64,000 bases of DNA from Bacillota bacterium (lineage in GTDB: Bacteria; Bacillota; Clostridia; Christensenellales; Aristaeellaceae), in assembly GCA_023436585.1 (NCBI GenBank), contig JAEZIN010000028.1, forward strand, positions 372,001 to 436,000, read 5' to 3'. The position numbers and the translations under genes were made by a program. Positions 9,224 through 18,199 of the stretch are shown here, piece after piece. Numbering within the stretch: position 1 is the first letter of the stretch; every line of letters begins with the position of its first letter. The notes under the pieces were generated by a model. It had not been told where the DNA came from. It searched no databases and was given only the letters and a program-made list of their open reading frames with translations.

Positions 9224-10045
9224 TCAGGCAAGGCCAAAGATTTGCAAGTGTTCGAGCACAGCCTGTTCGGTGGCGGCAGCCATCCGCCGGCTGACATCAA
9301 AGATGTTGGTTTCCTCCGCCTTGTGGGCGGCGATGGCCGATGCATGGAAGCAGGCGGTGGCAATATTGATCTTGCGTACCCCAAAGAATATGGCTTTGCG
9401 AAAATCCTCCGGTGTGATGCCGGTGCCGCCGTGCAGCACCAGGGGAGTAGGGTCTTTGTGCGAAATTTCCTGCAGAATGCTAAGGTGCAGGTTTGGCGCG
9501 GCGGTGTATACCCCGTGGGCATTACCAATGCCAACCGCCAGTGCGTCTACTTGTGTCTGCTTAATAAAATATAGCGCATCTTTGGGGTCGGCATAGGCGA
9601 TGGGCGCATCCTCGCCGCTTTCCGTGCGGCCTACACGGCCGATTTCCGCCTCCACAACCACGCCCTTTTCATGGGCATAAGCCGTGATTTCCCTGGTTTT
9701 TGCGATGTTCTCATCCAGGGAAAGGTGGGAGCCGTCGAACATGACGGAGGTAAAGCCCAAGGCGATGGCTTCATGGATGCATGCTTCTGTGACGCCATGG
9801 TCCAGGTGCACCGCCACATCCACTTGGGCACTCCTGGCTGCCGCCAGCATGGCAGGCCCGATGATGGAAAGGGGAGAGGTATTAAGCCGCGCCTCGGCAA
9901 TTTGCAGGATCACGGGTGTGTTTGTTTTTTCCGCAGCCCGGACAACACCCAGGATCATCTCCAGATTTGCGACGCTGAAGGCGCCGACCGCGCGGTTTTG
10001 TTGGGCTGCCTGTTCTAGTAACAGGCGCATGTTTGTAAGCGGCAA
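9224..10045 (-). CDS. iolJ: 6-phospho-5-dehydro-2-deoxy-D-gluconate aldolase (class II)
   Basis: Cleaves the IolC product to dihydroxyacetone phosphate and malonate semialdehyde. The 273-residue protein is a class II aldolase: HLDHGVTEACIHEAI holds the catalytic Asp and first zinc His, VEAEIGRVGRTESGED the second zinc region, and LHGGTGITPEDFRKAIFFGV plus KINIATA the phosphate site. A tagatose- or fructose-bisphosphate aldolase would look similar; the position between iolR and iolC makes IolJ much more likely. It follows iolR by 20 bases. Confidence 0.9.
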   Translation of the reverse strand: MPLTNMRLLLEQAAQQNRAVGAFSVANLEMILGVVRAAEKTNTPVILQIAEARLNTSPLSIIGPAMLAAARSAQVDVAVHLDHGVTEACIHEAIALGFTSVMFDGSHLSLDENIAKTREITAYAHEKGVVVEAEIGRVGRTESGEDAPIAYADPKDALYFIKQTQVDALAVGIGNAHGVYTAAPNLHLSILQEISHKDPTPLVLHGGTGITPEDFRKAIFFGVRKINIATACFHASAIAAHKAEETNIFDVSRRMAAATEQAVLEHLQIFGLA

Positions 10046-10065
10046 TGTTCTACCTCCAATTTTCG

Positions 10066-10821
10066 TTATGCCAAAATAAGCTGTGTTCCGGCTTCCTCCA
10101 AGGACGCTACATACTCCTGGGCCGGCTCCGCCTCAGTGATGACGCCGGCAAACCCGCTCAGTTGGGCATACGTCATAAGCGCCGTTTGCCCGAACTTGTG
10201 GCTGTCCAGCAGCAGATACGACTTTGCGCTGCGCTCCATGGCGGTGATTTTCAGCTCGTACTCCAGGGGCGACGCGTTGGTAACGCCGCCGGAAAGGGAT
10301 AGGCCTGTGGCGGCCATGAACGCGGTTTTGATGTTATAGGCTTTCAAAAAGCGCGCCGTCTCCAGCCCGGTAAAGGAGCTGGTCTTGCGGTGGAGCTGGC
10401 CCGGCAGGCTGATGATGGTGAGGTTTGGATACGGCACGGCGGCCATGATGGCATGCAGGTTATAGGTGATGATAGTGATATTCTGTTTCTTGGCCAGGTT
10501 TTGTACCACGTGCAGTGTGGTGGTGCCGGAATCCAGAAAGATGGTGTCGCCATCCTCAACAAGTTCGGCGGCCCTGCGGCCGATGAGCGTTTTGGCCTCG
10601 GGATGCTTGATGGTGCGCGCGTCAAAAGGCGTAAGCTGCTCCGCCTTGCGGGCGCACACGCCGCCGTACACCTTTTCGATGGTTCCTTTTTTCATCAGCA
10701 GCGCCACATCCCGCCTGACGGTGTTCATGGAGGTGTCAAAATGCGCCTGCAGGTCCTCCATGGACACCGAGTCCTTTTGAATGATGTACCGCTCCATTTG
10801 TTCCAGGCGGATATTTTTCAC
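10066..10821 (-). CDS. iolR: DeoR-family transcriptional regulator, probable inositol repressor
   Basis: Probable autoregulated repressor of the iol operon, as for DeoR-type IolR in bacilli. The 251-residue form starts at GTG 10821, eight to nine bases after GAAGGTGG and about 30 bases after a strong promoter; a longer frame to 10923 would start upstream of that promoter. The N-terminal winged helix reads VSMEDLQAHFDTSMNTVRRDV, and the C-terminal sugar-phosphate sensor domain has FLDSGTTTLHVVQNL. The expected effector is the phosphorylated intermediate 2-deoxy-5-keto-gluconate-6-phosphate, by analogy only. It is the first gene of the operon. Confidence 0.85.
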   Translation of the reverse strand: MKNIRLEQMERYIIQKDSVSMEDLQAHFDTSMNTVRRDVALLMKKGTIEKVYGGVCARKAEQLTPFDARTIKHPEAKTLIGRRAAELVEDGDTIFLDSGTTTLHVVQNLAKKQNITIITYNLHAIMAAVPYPNLTIISLPGQLHRKTSSFTGLETARFLKAYNIKTAFMAATGLSLSGGVTNASPLEYELKITAMERSAKSYLLLDSHKFGQTALMTYAQLSGFAGVITEAEPAQEYVASLEEAGTQLILA

Positions 10822-10854
10822 AGAACAAAGCCACCTTCGCTGTCTTCTGAAAAC

Positions 10855-10883
10855 ATTATAGGCCATAGGGATGTGTTTGTAAA
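10855..10883 (-). promoter_or_regulatory. Sigma-A promoter of the iolR-J-C-A-G-B-D-E operon
   Basis: On the minus strand TTTACA, a 17-base spacer and TATAAT, close to consensus. The expected start of transcription is about 30 bases before the iolR GTG. Confidence 0.78.
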
Positions 10884-11159
10884 GTAAAATGATAATATGT
10901 TGATGAATTTTTGGGCATGTCATGCGCTAAAAAAGAAGCATATTGATTAACTGTATGCTAAAATACAGGAAAAAATCCATACAAATGAAAGCAAAGGATA
11001 CGGTTTATTTAAGCCGGCCGCGGGACGTAATGAAAAACCGAGTTTACGGATGAAAAAAGTAAAGCGGATGGATGGTGTTCCCATATTCTATCGTTACTTA
11101 TACGTAGCACCCGTGATTTAGCAGCGGCCTTCGTTTTGTATTGGAAGGAGAGAAGAGGA
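10884..11159. other. Divergent intergenic region between iolR and the MoxR/VWA operon
   Basis: No gene is seen. It is AT-rich on the iol side and holds a perfect inverted repeat CTGTAT-GCTAAA-ATACAG at 10951-10968. This overlaps an extended minus-10-like sequence (TGCTAAAAT) reading right, a possible start for the 11.2-23.6 kb operon with a leader near 190 bases. No good minus-35 box accompanies it. The rest shows no clear structure. Confidence 0.45.
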
Positions 11160-13757
11160 TTGCACAAGAAAAGGATTCTGATTGTGGTGGCATGCATACT
11201 TCTGCTTGCGCTTACCATGTCCGCCTCGGGGGAGAAAATGCCGCTGCCTACGGCGGTACCCACGCAGGCGCCTGTGGCGGTGAGTAATCCCGACATAACC
11301 CTGGAAGCGGAGCTTGGTTATTTTGGCACGGTCACTTACATGCGCGATATCCCTTTTACTGTGACGGTGGAGAACAAAGGTCCCGACATTCAGGGGACCA
11401 TCGGCGTGGATATCTACAGGAACAACCGGTATTTTGACCGGTACGAATATCCCATCACACTGGCGTCCGGTGCGAAAAAGCGCGTGGTCGTGCCTGTAAA
11501 CATGAAAATGCGGCAGGACCGTTATGTTATTGAACTTGTCAGGGATGGCGATGTGCTGGCCTCCGTCATAAAAACGCCGGACAGGATCATAAGGCCGGAG
11601 GCGGTGCTGATCGGCGTGCTGTCACCCAACCCCCAATCCCTTTCCTATATGAATCTGGATATGCTCAATCGTATTTGGGCAGACAGGTATGAGGCCTGGC
11701 AGCTGGTAGCGCTGGATGAGGAGCATTTTCCGCAAACCGATTCGCTGATGAGCTCCTTCATGATGCTGGTGGTGGACGGTTACGACGCTTCAACCTTATC
11801 GGCCGGCCAGCAGGAGGTGCTGGACCGCTGGCTTACAGGCGGCGGCATCGTGATGGTGGGCGGTGGCGCCCAGGCTGCGTCGGGATATCCCTACTTTTCT
11901 AAGTTCACGTCTTTGACCGCGGGCAGCCTTTCGGAAGCGGAGGATATTACCCCCGCGCTGTCCCAATATTTTGCGTATTCCGGGGATAAGCCATTAAATA
12001 AGCCGGTGCTGCTTAATGAAACAGCCGCGCAGGATGCGCCTCTTGTGTCATCCAACGGCCGCCCGCTGATCTATAGGCACCAGGCGGGAAGCGGCATTGT
12101 GTATACCGCCACCTTTGAGCTTGGGGCAAAGCCCCTGTCGGGGTGGACAGGCATGAGCGGATTCTGGCCGCGGATGCTTCTCAAAAGCGCCAACAACCAG
12201 TACATCTCCATGTACGGCAGGATATCCAACAAGCTGTACGGTGGCTCCTATGGCACTTATCTGTTGGGGAGCGTGCCCATTGAAAATGAGGGCAGCACGA
12301 TGCCTGTGGCCATATTGCTTGCGGCCTACCTGGTTTTGGCCGGGCTGGGCAGCTATTTCCTGTTGAAAAAGCTGGACAAGCGGGAATGGATGTGGCTGAC
12401 CGTGCCGGCGCTGGCCATTATGTGCATGGCGGGATTATACTTGATCAGCCAGAGCCTGCCCTACAACAAGCCTGCGGTGGCCTCCTTTACCAGCATACGG
12501 ATGAATCCCAAGGGCGAAACGCAGCTATCCTCCGTGGCCGGCCTATCCAGCCCGGAGGCGGGGGAAGCACTGGTGAAGGGCGAGGATGGCGTGCAATTGA
12601 CGCCCATTGATGAAAACACCTATTTTTATGATGATCCTCAAGGCCAGTTCTCGCCAAAGGAGCAGCTTTACCGCATGGTTTATGGGGAATCGGAAGCCGT
12701 GGGCTACCCTGCCGGTTCACCCTGGTCCTTAAGGCATATGTCGATTACAGGCGACATGCCCACCTTTGGCAAAGTGTCCGGGCGGCTTTGGATGCAGGAG
12801 GATGGGCTGCATGGCGAGATCGTCAATGAAACGCCTTATACATTCGAGGGAGGCCTGGTCATCACGAACCTGGGCTATGCCCGCGTTGGTGAGCTGAAGC
12901 CAGGCGCCGCCGGCCAGGTGACGCTGCTACGGCCCAAGGAGGCGGCCAAGGGCAATATGCTGGCAGGTTCCGTCAGCATCTATGAGACAAAGATTGAAGA
13001 AGGCATCATGCTTTCACCCAGCATCCTGCGCACCAACGACATGGACCTGTACCCCATCATACGGGCGGCTATATACCCGGAGGAGCAGGCGGGGGGCCAA
13101 GTCAACTACCGCGATACCATGAGCAAGGATGAGCTGGCGCTGCGCTCCTTCCGGGAAAGCGCCATCCAGCAGGTGGTGAGCATGAACCCGTCCGGGTCCT
13201 CCTCCTGGGTGAGCCCCTTTCACTTTGTGGCCTTCCAGGAAGACATCGGGCAGACGAAGCTGTACTTAAACGGCAGCGAGGTAAAAAAGCATGGGCACCA
13301 GGCGGTGGTGGACGTGCTGCTCAAGTATGAGCCTGTCGGCCCTACGGGTGTGGTGTACTATCCCATCGGCACGCTGCCCATCTATCCAGTGCAGGTGAAC
13401 GCGGATGGCAGCTTTTCAGAGCCTGCCGAAAAGACGGCGGACCCGTACGCGTCATTCCAGGTTGCCCAGCAGCCCGTCTTCTGCTTCATCATGCCGGATA
13501 ATGAGAAGCTTTCTGTAAAATCGCTGAGCATTCTGGCTACCTCCTACGATACGGTGCCGGAAATGCAGTTGTATAATCAGCAGACGCAAATGTGGGAAAA
13601 GCAGAGTACGATGTACGTGTCGTTCACCGAAAATCAACTGAAGCCCTTTGTCGGCCCGGAGGGAAAGGTCTACCTGCGGTTTACGCCCGGAGCAAGCTCG
13701 CGGGATTATGACAGCGTTATGGTTCCCTCCATCTCGCTGGAAGGGAGGATCAAGTAA
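11160..13757 (+). CDS. Large exported membrane protein with GATase-like domain, first gene of ABC/MoxR/VWA operon
   Basis: Function unknown. The 865-residue protein begins with a Lys-rich hydrophobic signal (KKRILIVVACILLLALTMSA), then an Ig-like beta domain (VTVENKGPDIQGTIGVDIY), a class I glutamine-amidotransferase-like Rossmann region near 145-330 (LVVDGYDAS, GGGIVMVGGGAQAASG) without a visible catalytic Cys, two membrane helices at about 383-402 and 410-432, and a long beta-rich extracytoplasmic C-terminal half. Start TTG 11160 lies seven bases after GGAGAG; the upstream in-frame start at 11136 has no ribosome site. The stop TAA overlaps the ATG of the ABC ATPase. The topology, beta domain plus GATase-like fold anchored next to an ABC exporter, resembles GldG-type or auxiliary exporter subunits; this comparison is inference. 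Confidence 0.72.
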   Translation: MHKKRILIVVACILLLALTMSASGEKMPLPTAVPTQAPVAVSNPDITLEAELGYFGTVTYMRDIPFTVTVENKGPDIQGTIGVDIYRNNRYFDRYEYPITLASGAKKRVVVPVNMKMRQDRYVIELVRDGDVLASVIKTPDRIIRPEAVLIGVLSPNPQSLSYMNLDMLNRIWADRYEAWQLVALDEEHFPQTDSLMSSFMMLVVDGYDASTLSAGQQEVLDRWLTGGGIVMVGGGAQAASGYPYFSKFTSLTAGSLSEAEDITPALSQYFAYSGDKPLNKPVLLNETAAQDAPLVSSNGRPLIYRHQAGSGIVYTATFELGAKPLSGWTGMSGFWPRMLLKSANNQYISMYGRISNKLYGGSYGTYLLGSVPIENEGSTMPVAILLAAYLVLAGLGSYFLLKKLDKREWMWLTVPALAIMCMAGLYLISQSLPYNKPAVASFTSIRMNPKGETQLSSVAGLSSPEAGEALVKGEDGVQLTPIDENTYFYDDPQGQFSPKEQLYRMVYGESEAVGYPAGSPWSLRHMSITGDMPTFGKVSGRLWMQEDGLHGEIVNETPYTFEGGLVITNLGYARVGELKPGAAGQVTLLRPKEAAKGNMLAGSVSIYETKIEEGIMLSPSILRTNDMDLYPIIRAAIYPEEQAGGQVNYRDTMSKDELALRSFRESAIQQVVSMNPSGSSSWVSPFHFVAFQEDIGQTKLYLNGSEVKKHGHQAVVDVLLKYEPVGPTGVVYYPIGTLPIYPVQVNADGSFSEPAEKTADPYASFQVAQQPVFCFIMPDNEKLSVKSLSILATSYDTVPEMQLYNQQTQMWEKQSTMYVSFTENQLKPFVGPEGKVYLRFTPGASSRDYDSVMVPSISLEGRIK

Positions 13758-14692
13758 TGCTGCTAACGGAGAATTTGACAAGAAAATACGGCAGTTTTAC
13801 CGCCCTGGACAATTTGAGTCTGAGAATTGACGACGGGGAGCTGCATGGCTTCGTCGGCCCCAACGGCGCTGGGAAAACCACCACCATGCGCATACTGGCC
13901 ACGCTTTTGCCTGCCACATCGGGAAAGGCGTATGTGGATGGGGTGGAGGTATCCAGGTGCGGGAAAAAAATACGGCGTATGGTGGGGTACATGCCTGATT
14001 TCTTCGGGGTGTACGACGGCCTGAAGGCTTGGGAGTATCTTGATTTTTACGCCAGGTGCTATGCCATAGGCCACAAGGACCGGGAAAAAATGGTGGACCG
14101 GCTGCTGGACATCGTGCGGCTTACAGACAAGAAGAATGCCTACATCGACGTTCTTTCCCGGGGGATGAAGCAGCGGTTGTGCCTGGCCAGGAGCCTGATC
14201 CATGATCCCAAGTTGCTTATCCTGGATGAACCGGCCTCCGGCATGGACCCCAGGGCCAGGGCGGAGATGAAGGACATATTGCGCACCCTGCGGGGCATGG
14301 GAAAAACGATCCTCATTTCGTCCCACATCCTGCCGGAGCTTTCCGAGATGTGCGATTCCCTGACGATTATCGATCACGGCAAGCTGGTATTCTCCGGCCC
14401 TGTGACGGAGCTTTCCAAAAAGATGCGCGGCCAGGCGCCGCTGGATATTCAATTGACACCGGAGGCTACCGGGGAGCAAATGGCGTCTGCCATCTCACTG
14501 TTGAAGGAATTCCCCGGCGTTACAGGGATAATGCAGCCGGGGGAGCGCCTTTTGCGGGTGGAGTTTGAGGGCGGTTCCGGGGAAACGGCCGCGCTTTTGC
14601 AGGCGCTGATGCAAAGGGAAGCGCCGGTGGTGGATTATCACCGGGCGCCCATCAACCTGGAGAAGGTATTCATGGAGGTGACGCAGGAATGA
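13757..14692 (+). CDS. ABC transporter ATP-binding protein
   Basis: Nucleotide-binding subunit of an ABC-2 type exporter. Walker A is GPNGAGKTT (34-42), the Q-loop region follows GYMPDFFGVYD, the signature is LSRGMKQRL and Walker B is LLILDEPASGMD, then the switch His in ISSHILPEL. The 311-residue length and C-terminal extra domain (about 225-311) match the CcmA/GldA/NatA group. Start ATG overlaps the stop of the preceding gene and the stop overlaps the ATG of the permease, so the three are coupled. Substrate unknown. Confidence 0.9.
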   Translation: MLLTENLTRKYGSFTALDNLSLRIDDGELHGFVGPNGAGKTTTMRILATLLPATSGKAYVDGVEVSRCGKKIRRMVGYMPDFFGVYDGLKAWEYLDFYARCYAIGHKDREKMVDRLLDIVRLTDKKNAYIDVLSRGMKQRLCLARSLIHDPKLLILDEPASGMDPRARAEMKDILRTLRGMGKTILISSHILPELSEMCDSLTIIDHGKLVFSGPVTELSKKMRGQAPLDIQLTPEATGEQMASAISLLKEFPGVTGIMQPGERLLRVEFEGGSGETAALLQALMQREAPVVDYHRAPINLEKVFMEVTQE

Positions 14693-15621
14693 TCAACCCG
14701 ATTTTTGTTTCCAGCGCCCGCAGGCGCATGCGCTCCCTGCGCACCGTGATCATCCTGACGCTGTACTGCGCACTGATGCTGGCGTATGTCCTTTCCAGCT
14801 CCTTCGCGGCACTGGGCCGGCAGACCATGACCATCGGCGGTATGCGGGTCGGCATCGACAACTACATTTATTCTGTGGCGCTGCAGTTTGCGCTGCTTTT
14901 GTTGGTGACGCCGGGCATGACGGCCGGCAGCATCGCGGGGGAAAGGGAGCGCCAGACGCTGGACCTGCTCCTTGTAACCCACATGGGGTCCTTCAAGATC
15001 GCACTGGGCAAGCTGATGGAAAGCTTCGGGTTTCTGGTTTTGATCCTTTTCGCTTCCTTCCCCATGCTGTGCGTGGTGCTTTTGTTTGGCGGGGTGACCC
15101 TCACCCAGGTGCTGACCGTGCTGCTGTTCATGATCGTATCCGCCCTGGGCGCGCTTTCCGTAGGGCTGTTTGTTTCCTCGATATTCAAACGCACGGCGGC
15201 GGCCACGGTGATTTCGTATGTGGCGGTGTTTGCCATAGGCATCGGCACGCTGGTGCCCATAGGCCTGAGCAACGAAGCGGTGTACCAAATCATCGACAAT
15301 CCCAACCTGCTGGCGTCCCTGGATACCGGCACAGTGCTCGCCGCTGTACCCAAGCTTATGTTTTTGAACCCCGGTATTGGCCTCTTGTCGCTGATAGCGG
15401 GGCAGACCGGCTTGTTGGAAAGAACGGCTCAGTTCATCCCCATGGGGTATTACTTGTACCAGTTGTTTGAAAAGGTGGGATTTGAACTGATTGCGTGGAT
15501 CAATATGGGGGCCGTATTCGTGCTTTCCATGATCCTCACCTGCCTGTCCGCGCTTTTGATCCGTCCGCGGATTGGCCGCGTCAGGGGAAGCAGAAAGGTC
15601 AGGAAGGAGCTGGCGGCATGA
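14689..15621 (+). CDS. ABC-2 type transporter permease
   Basis: Membrane partner of the preceding ATPase. The 310-residue protein has six hydrophobic segments, starting with RTVIILTLYCALMLAYVL, and the ERERQTLDLLLVTHMGS stretch, the amphipathic segment after the second helix that is typical of ABC-2/GldF-like permeases. ATGA overlaps link it to the genes on both sides. Substrate unknown; its place in an operon with MoxR and VWA proteins suggests an envelope task. Confidence 0.88.
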   Translation: MINPIFVSSARRRMRSLRTVIILTLYCALMLAYVLSSSFAALGRQTMTIGGMRVGIDNYIYSVALQFALLLLVTPGMTAGSIAGERERQTLDLLLVTHMGSFKIALGKLMESFGFLVLILFASFPMLCVVLLFGGVTLTQVLTVLLFMIVSALGALSVGLFVSSIFKRTAAATVISYVAVFAIGIGTLVPIGLSNEAVYQIIDNPNLLASLDTGTVLAAVPKLMFLNPGIGLLSLIAGQTGLLERTAQFIPMGYYLYQLFEKVGFELIAWINMGAVFVLSMILTCLSALLIRPRIGRVRGSRKVRKELAA

Positions 15622-17168
15622 GCGGGAAAATGCATCCTGCGGTCAAACAAGCGCTGCGGCCTGTAAGGCGCCGGGTGCACATAAGCCATGCCGTGCACTT
15701 TGCGGGCGTCGGGGTGCTTTTGGCGTGCGCAAGCTGCGGCTTGTGGACGGCGGCATCGTACATCGTCCCCATCCCGGGGCTGCCGCTCTTGATGGCGGAA
15801 TCGGCGCTGGGAGCGCTTTTGCTGGCTGTGCTGGCGGGGCTTTTGTTACCTGTCTCCTGGGAAACGGCGGCAAGGCATGCGGATTCGGGCGGATTGAAGG
15901 AGCGCGCGCTTACCGCCCTTTTTGTCACGGAGGATACGCCCATGGCGCTGCTCCAAAGAGAGGACGCCATGCGCCACATAAAGAGCCTGCCCATGAAGAC
16001 TGCGGTCCCGCTGAAGATGGGCAGGCGCCCCCTGGCAACGGCTGCCGCAGTCGCCCTGCTGGTTGCGGGAGCACTGATTTTTATCCCGAACCCGCAAAAC
16101 GCGGTGCTAAAAGGGCTGGAGGCTTTCCAAAAGGCAATGGCGGAGCAGGCAGAGACCGTGGAGGAGGAAGCCGGTAAGCTGGAGGAATCCCGCTACACCA
16201 AGGAGGAGCTGGCTGCCCTTCGGAAGCTGCTGGGCGATTTGGCCAGGGAATTGCGGGATTCCAGTGAGCCGCAGCAGGCGTACCTGGCCATGGACAAGGC
16301 CCAAAGGGAACTTCAGGATTTGCAGAATAATGAATCGGACGCAAGCAGGATGGAGGCGGCCCAGGCTTTTTCGCAAAGCGGCCTGAAGGACGTATCCCAA
16401 GCGCTGGCAAAGAACGACGCCCAGGCGGCGGCGCAGGCGGTGGAGCAATTGGCCAATGCCCAGGCCGCGGCATCATCCAACGCATCCGCCCTTGCGCAGG
16501 CATCGGCCGCCCTGCCGGAAGGCGCGCTGCAGCAGGCCGCCGCGCAAACAGCCCAGGCCTTGAATGCAGGCAACCCGCAAAGCATAAGCGCCGCCATAAG
16601 CGCTTTGAGCAGCGCCGTGCAAAGCGCATGCTCCGGTTCTTCTTCGGGGACTTCATCAAATTTGAGTAATATCAGCTCGCTGCTTGCGCAGGTTCGGTCG
16701 GGCACGCTTTCCGCCTCCCAGATGAGTTCCGCCGCGGCCGGGACGGGCCAGGGCTCGGGCAACGGAACGGGCAGCGGCTCCGGCAGCGGGGCGCAGCAGG
16801 GAAGCGCCGGTTCCGGCGCGGGGAAGGGAAGCACCAACCTGGACGGCGGGGTCAGCAAGGCCGGTACAAGCGCCCAGCAGGATGGCACCAATCCTGCCGA
16901 ATACAAGCTTGGAAAATACGAGACCATCTATGACCCCACCAGGCTTGACCGCGCAGACGATGTATACCAGGCCACGGGGACGATGGGCGAAGGCGAATCC
17001 CAGCAGCTTCAGTTGGACCCCGGCCTTGGCAGCGCATCCGGCCAGGTGCCCTTTCAGCAGGTTATATTGGAGTATCAGCAGGCGGCATCCAAGGCCGCCC
17101 AGCAGGAATCGCTGCCCGAGGGTATGCAGCTTTGGGTGGACGGATATTTTCAGGCGCTGATTGATTGA
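15618..17168 (+). CDS. Membrane protein with Ala/Gln/Ser/Gly-rich coiled region, DUF4175-like position
   Basis: Not assigned to a characterised family. The 516-residue protein has an N-terminal cytosolic segment, three hydrophobic helices (about 25-45, 50-75, 135-155), a predicted coiled coil (FQKAMAEQAETVEEEAGKLEE), a long Ala/Gln/Ser-rich helical tract, a Gly/Ser linker (GQGSGNGTGSGSG) and a short conserved-looking C-terminus (VPFQQVILEYQQAASKA, then WVDGYFQALID). That C-terminal pattern recalls proteins that sit next to MoxR/VWA genes elsewhere. Start ATG 15618 overlaps the permease stop and follows AAGGAG; the frame extends upstream without a ribosome site. It may link the ABC exporter to the AAA+/VWA part. 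Confidence 0.65.
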   Translation: MSGKMHPAVKQALRPVRRRVHISHAVHFAGVGVLLACASCGLWTAASYIVPIPGLPLLMAESALGALLLAVLAGLLLPVSWETAARHADSGGLKERALTALFVTEDTPMALLQREDAMRHIKSLPMKTAVPLKMGRRPLATAAAVALLVAGALIFIPNPQNAVLKGLEAFQKAMAEQAETVEEEAGKLEESRYTKEELAALRKLLGDLARELRDSSEPQQAYLAMDKAQRELQDLQNNESDASRMEAAQAFSQSGLKDVSQALAKNDAQAAAQAVEQLANAQAAASSNASALAQASAALPEGALQQAAAQTAQALNAGNPQSISAAISALSSAVQSACSGSSSGTSSNLSNISSLLAQVRSGTLSASQMSSAAAGTGQGSGNGTGSGSGSGAQQGSAGSGAGKGSTNLDGGVSKAGTSAQQDGTNPAEYKLGKYETIYDPTRLDRADDVYQATGTMGEGESQQLQLDPGLGSASGQVPFQQVILEYQQAASKAAQQESLPEGMQLWVDGYFQALID

Positions 17169-17193
17169 TGATTGAACATAGGAGGATACACCC

Positions 17194-18186
17194 ATGCCCA
17201 CAACCATGGAGGCAGGCAAAGAGGAAATCTTGTCTTTTCAAACCACCGTTGAACGCATCAGGGAACAGATCGGCCGGGAGATTGTAGGTCAAAAAGATGT
17301 CATCGACCACCTGCTCATGGCCCTGGTAACCGGGGGCAACGTATTGCTGGAGGGCGTGCCGGGGCTTGGCAAAACCAGGCTGGTCAAGGCACTGGGCCGT
17401 GTGCTGAACCTTCCCTTTTCCCGCATCCAGTTTACGCCGGACCTGATGCCCGCCGATATCACAGGCACCAACATCATTGTGAAAACCGCGGAGGGCAACA
17501 ATTTTTCCTTTCAGCCGGGGCCGCTGTTTTCCTCCATTGTGCTGGCGGATGAAATCAACCGTGCCACGCCCAAAACGCAGTCGGCCCTGCTGGAAGCCAT
17601 GCAGGAGCACAGCGTTACCGTGGGCGGCATGACGCGCAGGCTGCCCGAGCCGTACTTTGTGCTGGCCACGCAGAACCCCATCGAGCAGGAAGGCACGTAT
17701 CCCTTGCCGGAGGCGCAATTGGACCGCTTTTTGTTCAAGCTCCTTGTTCCCTTCCCTACCTTTGCGGAATTGAGCGGCATCATGGAGATGACGGTCACCT
17801 CGGAGCAAAGGGAGGCGGAGGCCGTGGCCGGCGGCGAGGACATCCTTGTATTGCGCAATGTGGCCAGGCAGGTGCCCGTGGCCCGCGCCGTGCAGGATTT
17901 TGCCCTGAAGCTGGTGCTTGCCACGCACCCGGAGATCGCGGAGAGTCCTGAGCCCGCCCGGAAATACCTGCGCTTTGGGGCCAGCCCCAGGGCTGGACAG
18001 GCAATGATGATGGCGGCCCGCGTGCGGGCGCTGATGCAGGGGCGGTACAACGTATCCTTCGACGATATCCGTGCGGTGGCCCCGGCCTGCCTGCGGCACA
18101 GGGTGGCGCTGAACTTTGAGGGCCTGGCGCAAGGCCTTACGGTGGACGGGCTTTTGCAAACGCTGATGGACGGCCTGAAAACGTGA
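17194..18186 (+). CDS. MoxR-family AAA+ ATPase
   Basis: Chaperone-type AAA+ ATPase that in characterised cases remodels or activates partners carrying VWA domains. The 330-residue protein has Walker A GVPGLGKT (54-61), Walker B and following conserved Asn in LADEINRATPKTQSALLEAMQE, sensor 1 in LATQNPIEQEGTYPLPEAQLDRF and a C-terminal lid domain. Start ATG follows AGGAGG with good spacing; the DUF58 gene starts 13 bases after its stop. MoxR-DUF58-VWA is a classic neighbourhood. Partner proteins are probably the three downstream products. Confidence 0.93.
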   Translation: MPTTMEAGKEEILSFQTTVERIREQIGREIVGQKDVIDHLLMALVTGGNVLLEGVPGLGKTRLVKALGRVLNLPFSRIQFTPDLMPADITGTNIIVKTAEGNNFSFQPGPLFSSIVLADEINRATPKTQSALLEAMQEHSVTVGGMTRRLPEPYFVLATQNPIEQEGTYPLPEAQLDRFLFKLLVPFPTFAELSGIMEMTVTSEQREAEAVAGGEDILVLRNVARQVPVARAVQDFALKLVLATHPEIAESPEPARKYLRFGASPRAGQAMMMAARVRALMQGRYNVSFDDIRAVAPACLRHRVALNFEGLAQGLTVDGLLQTLMDGLKT

Positions 18187-18199
18187 CAAGGAGCCTAAC

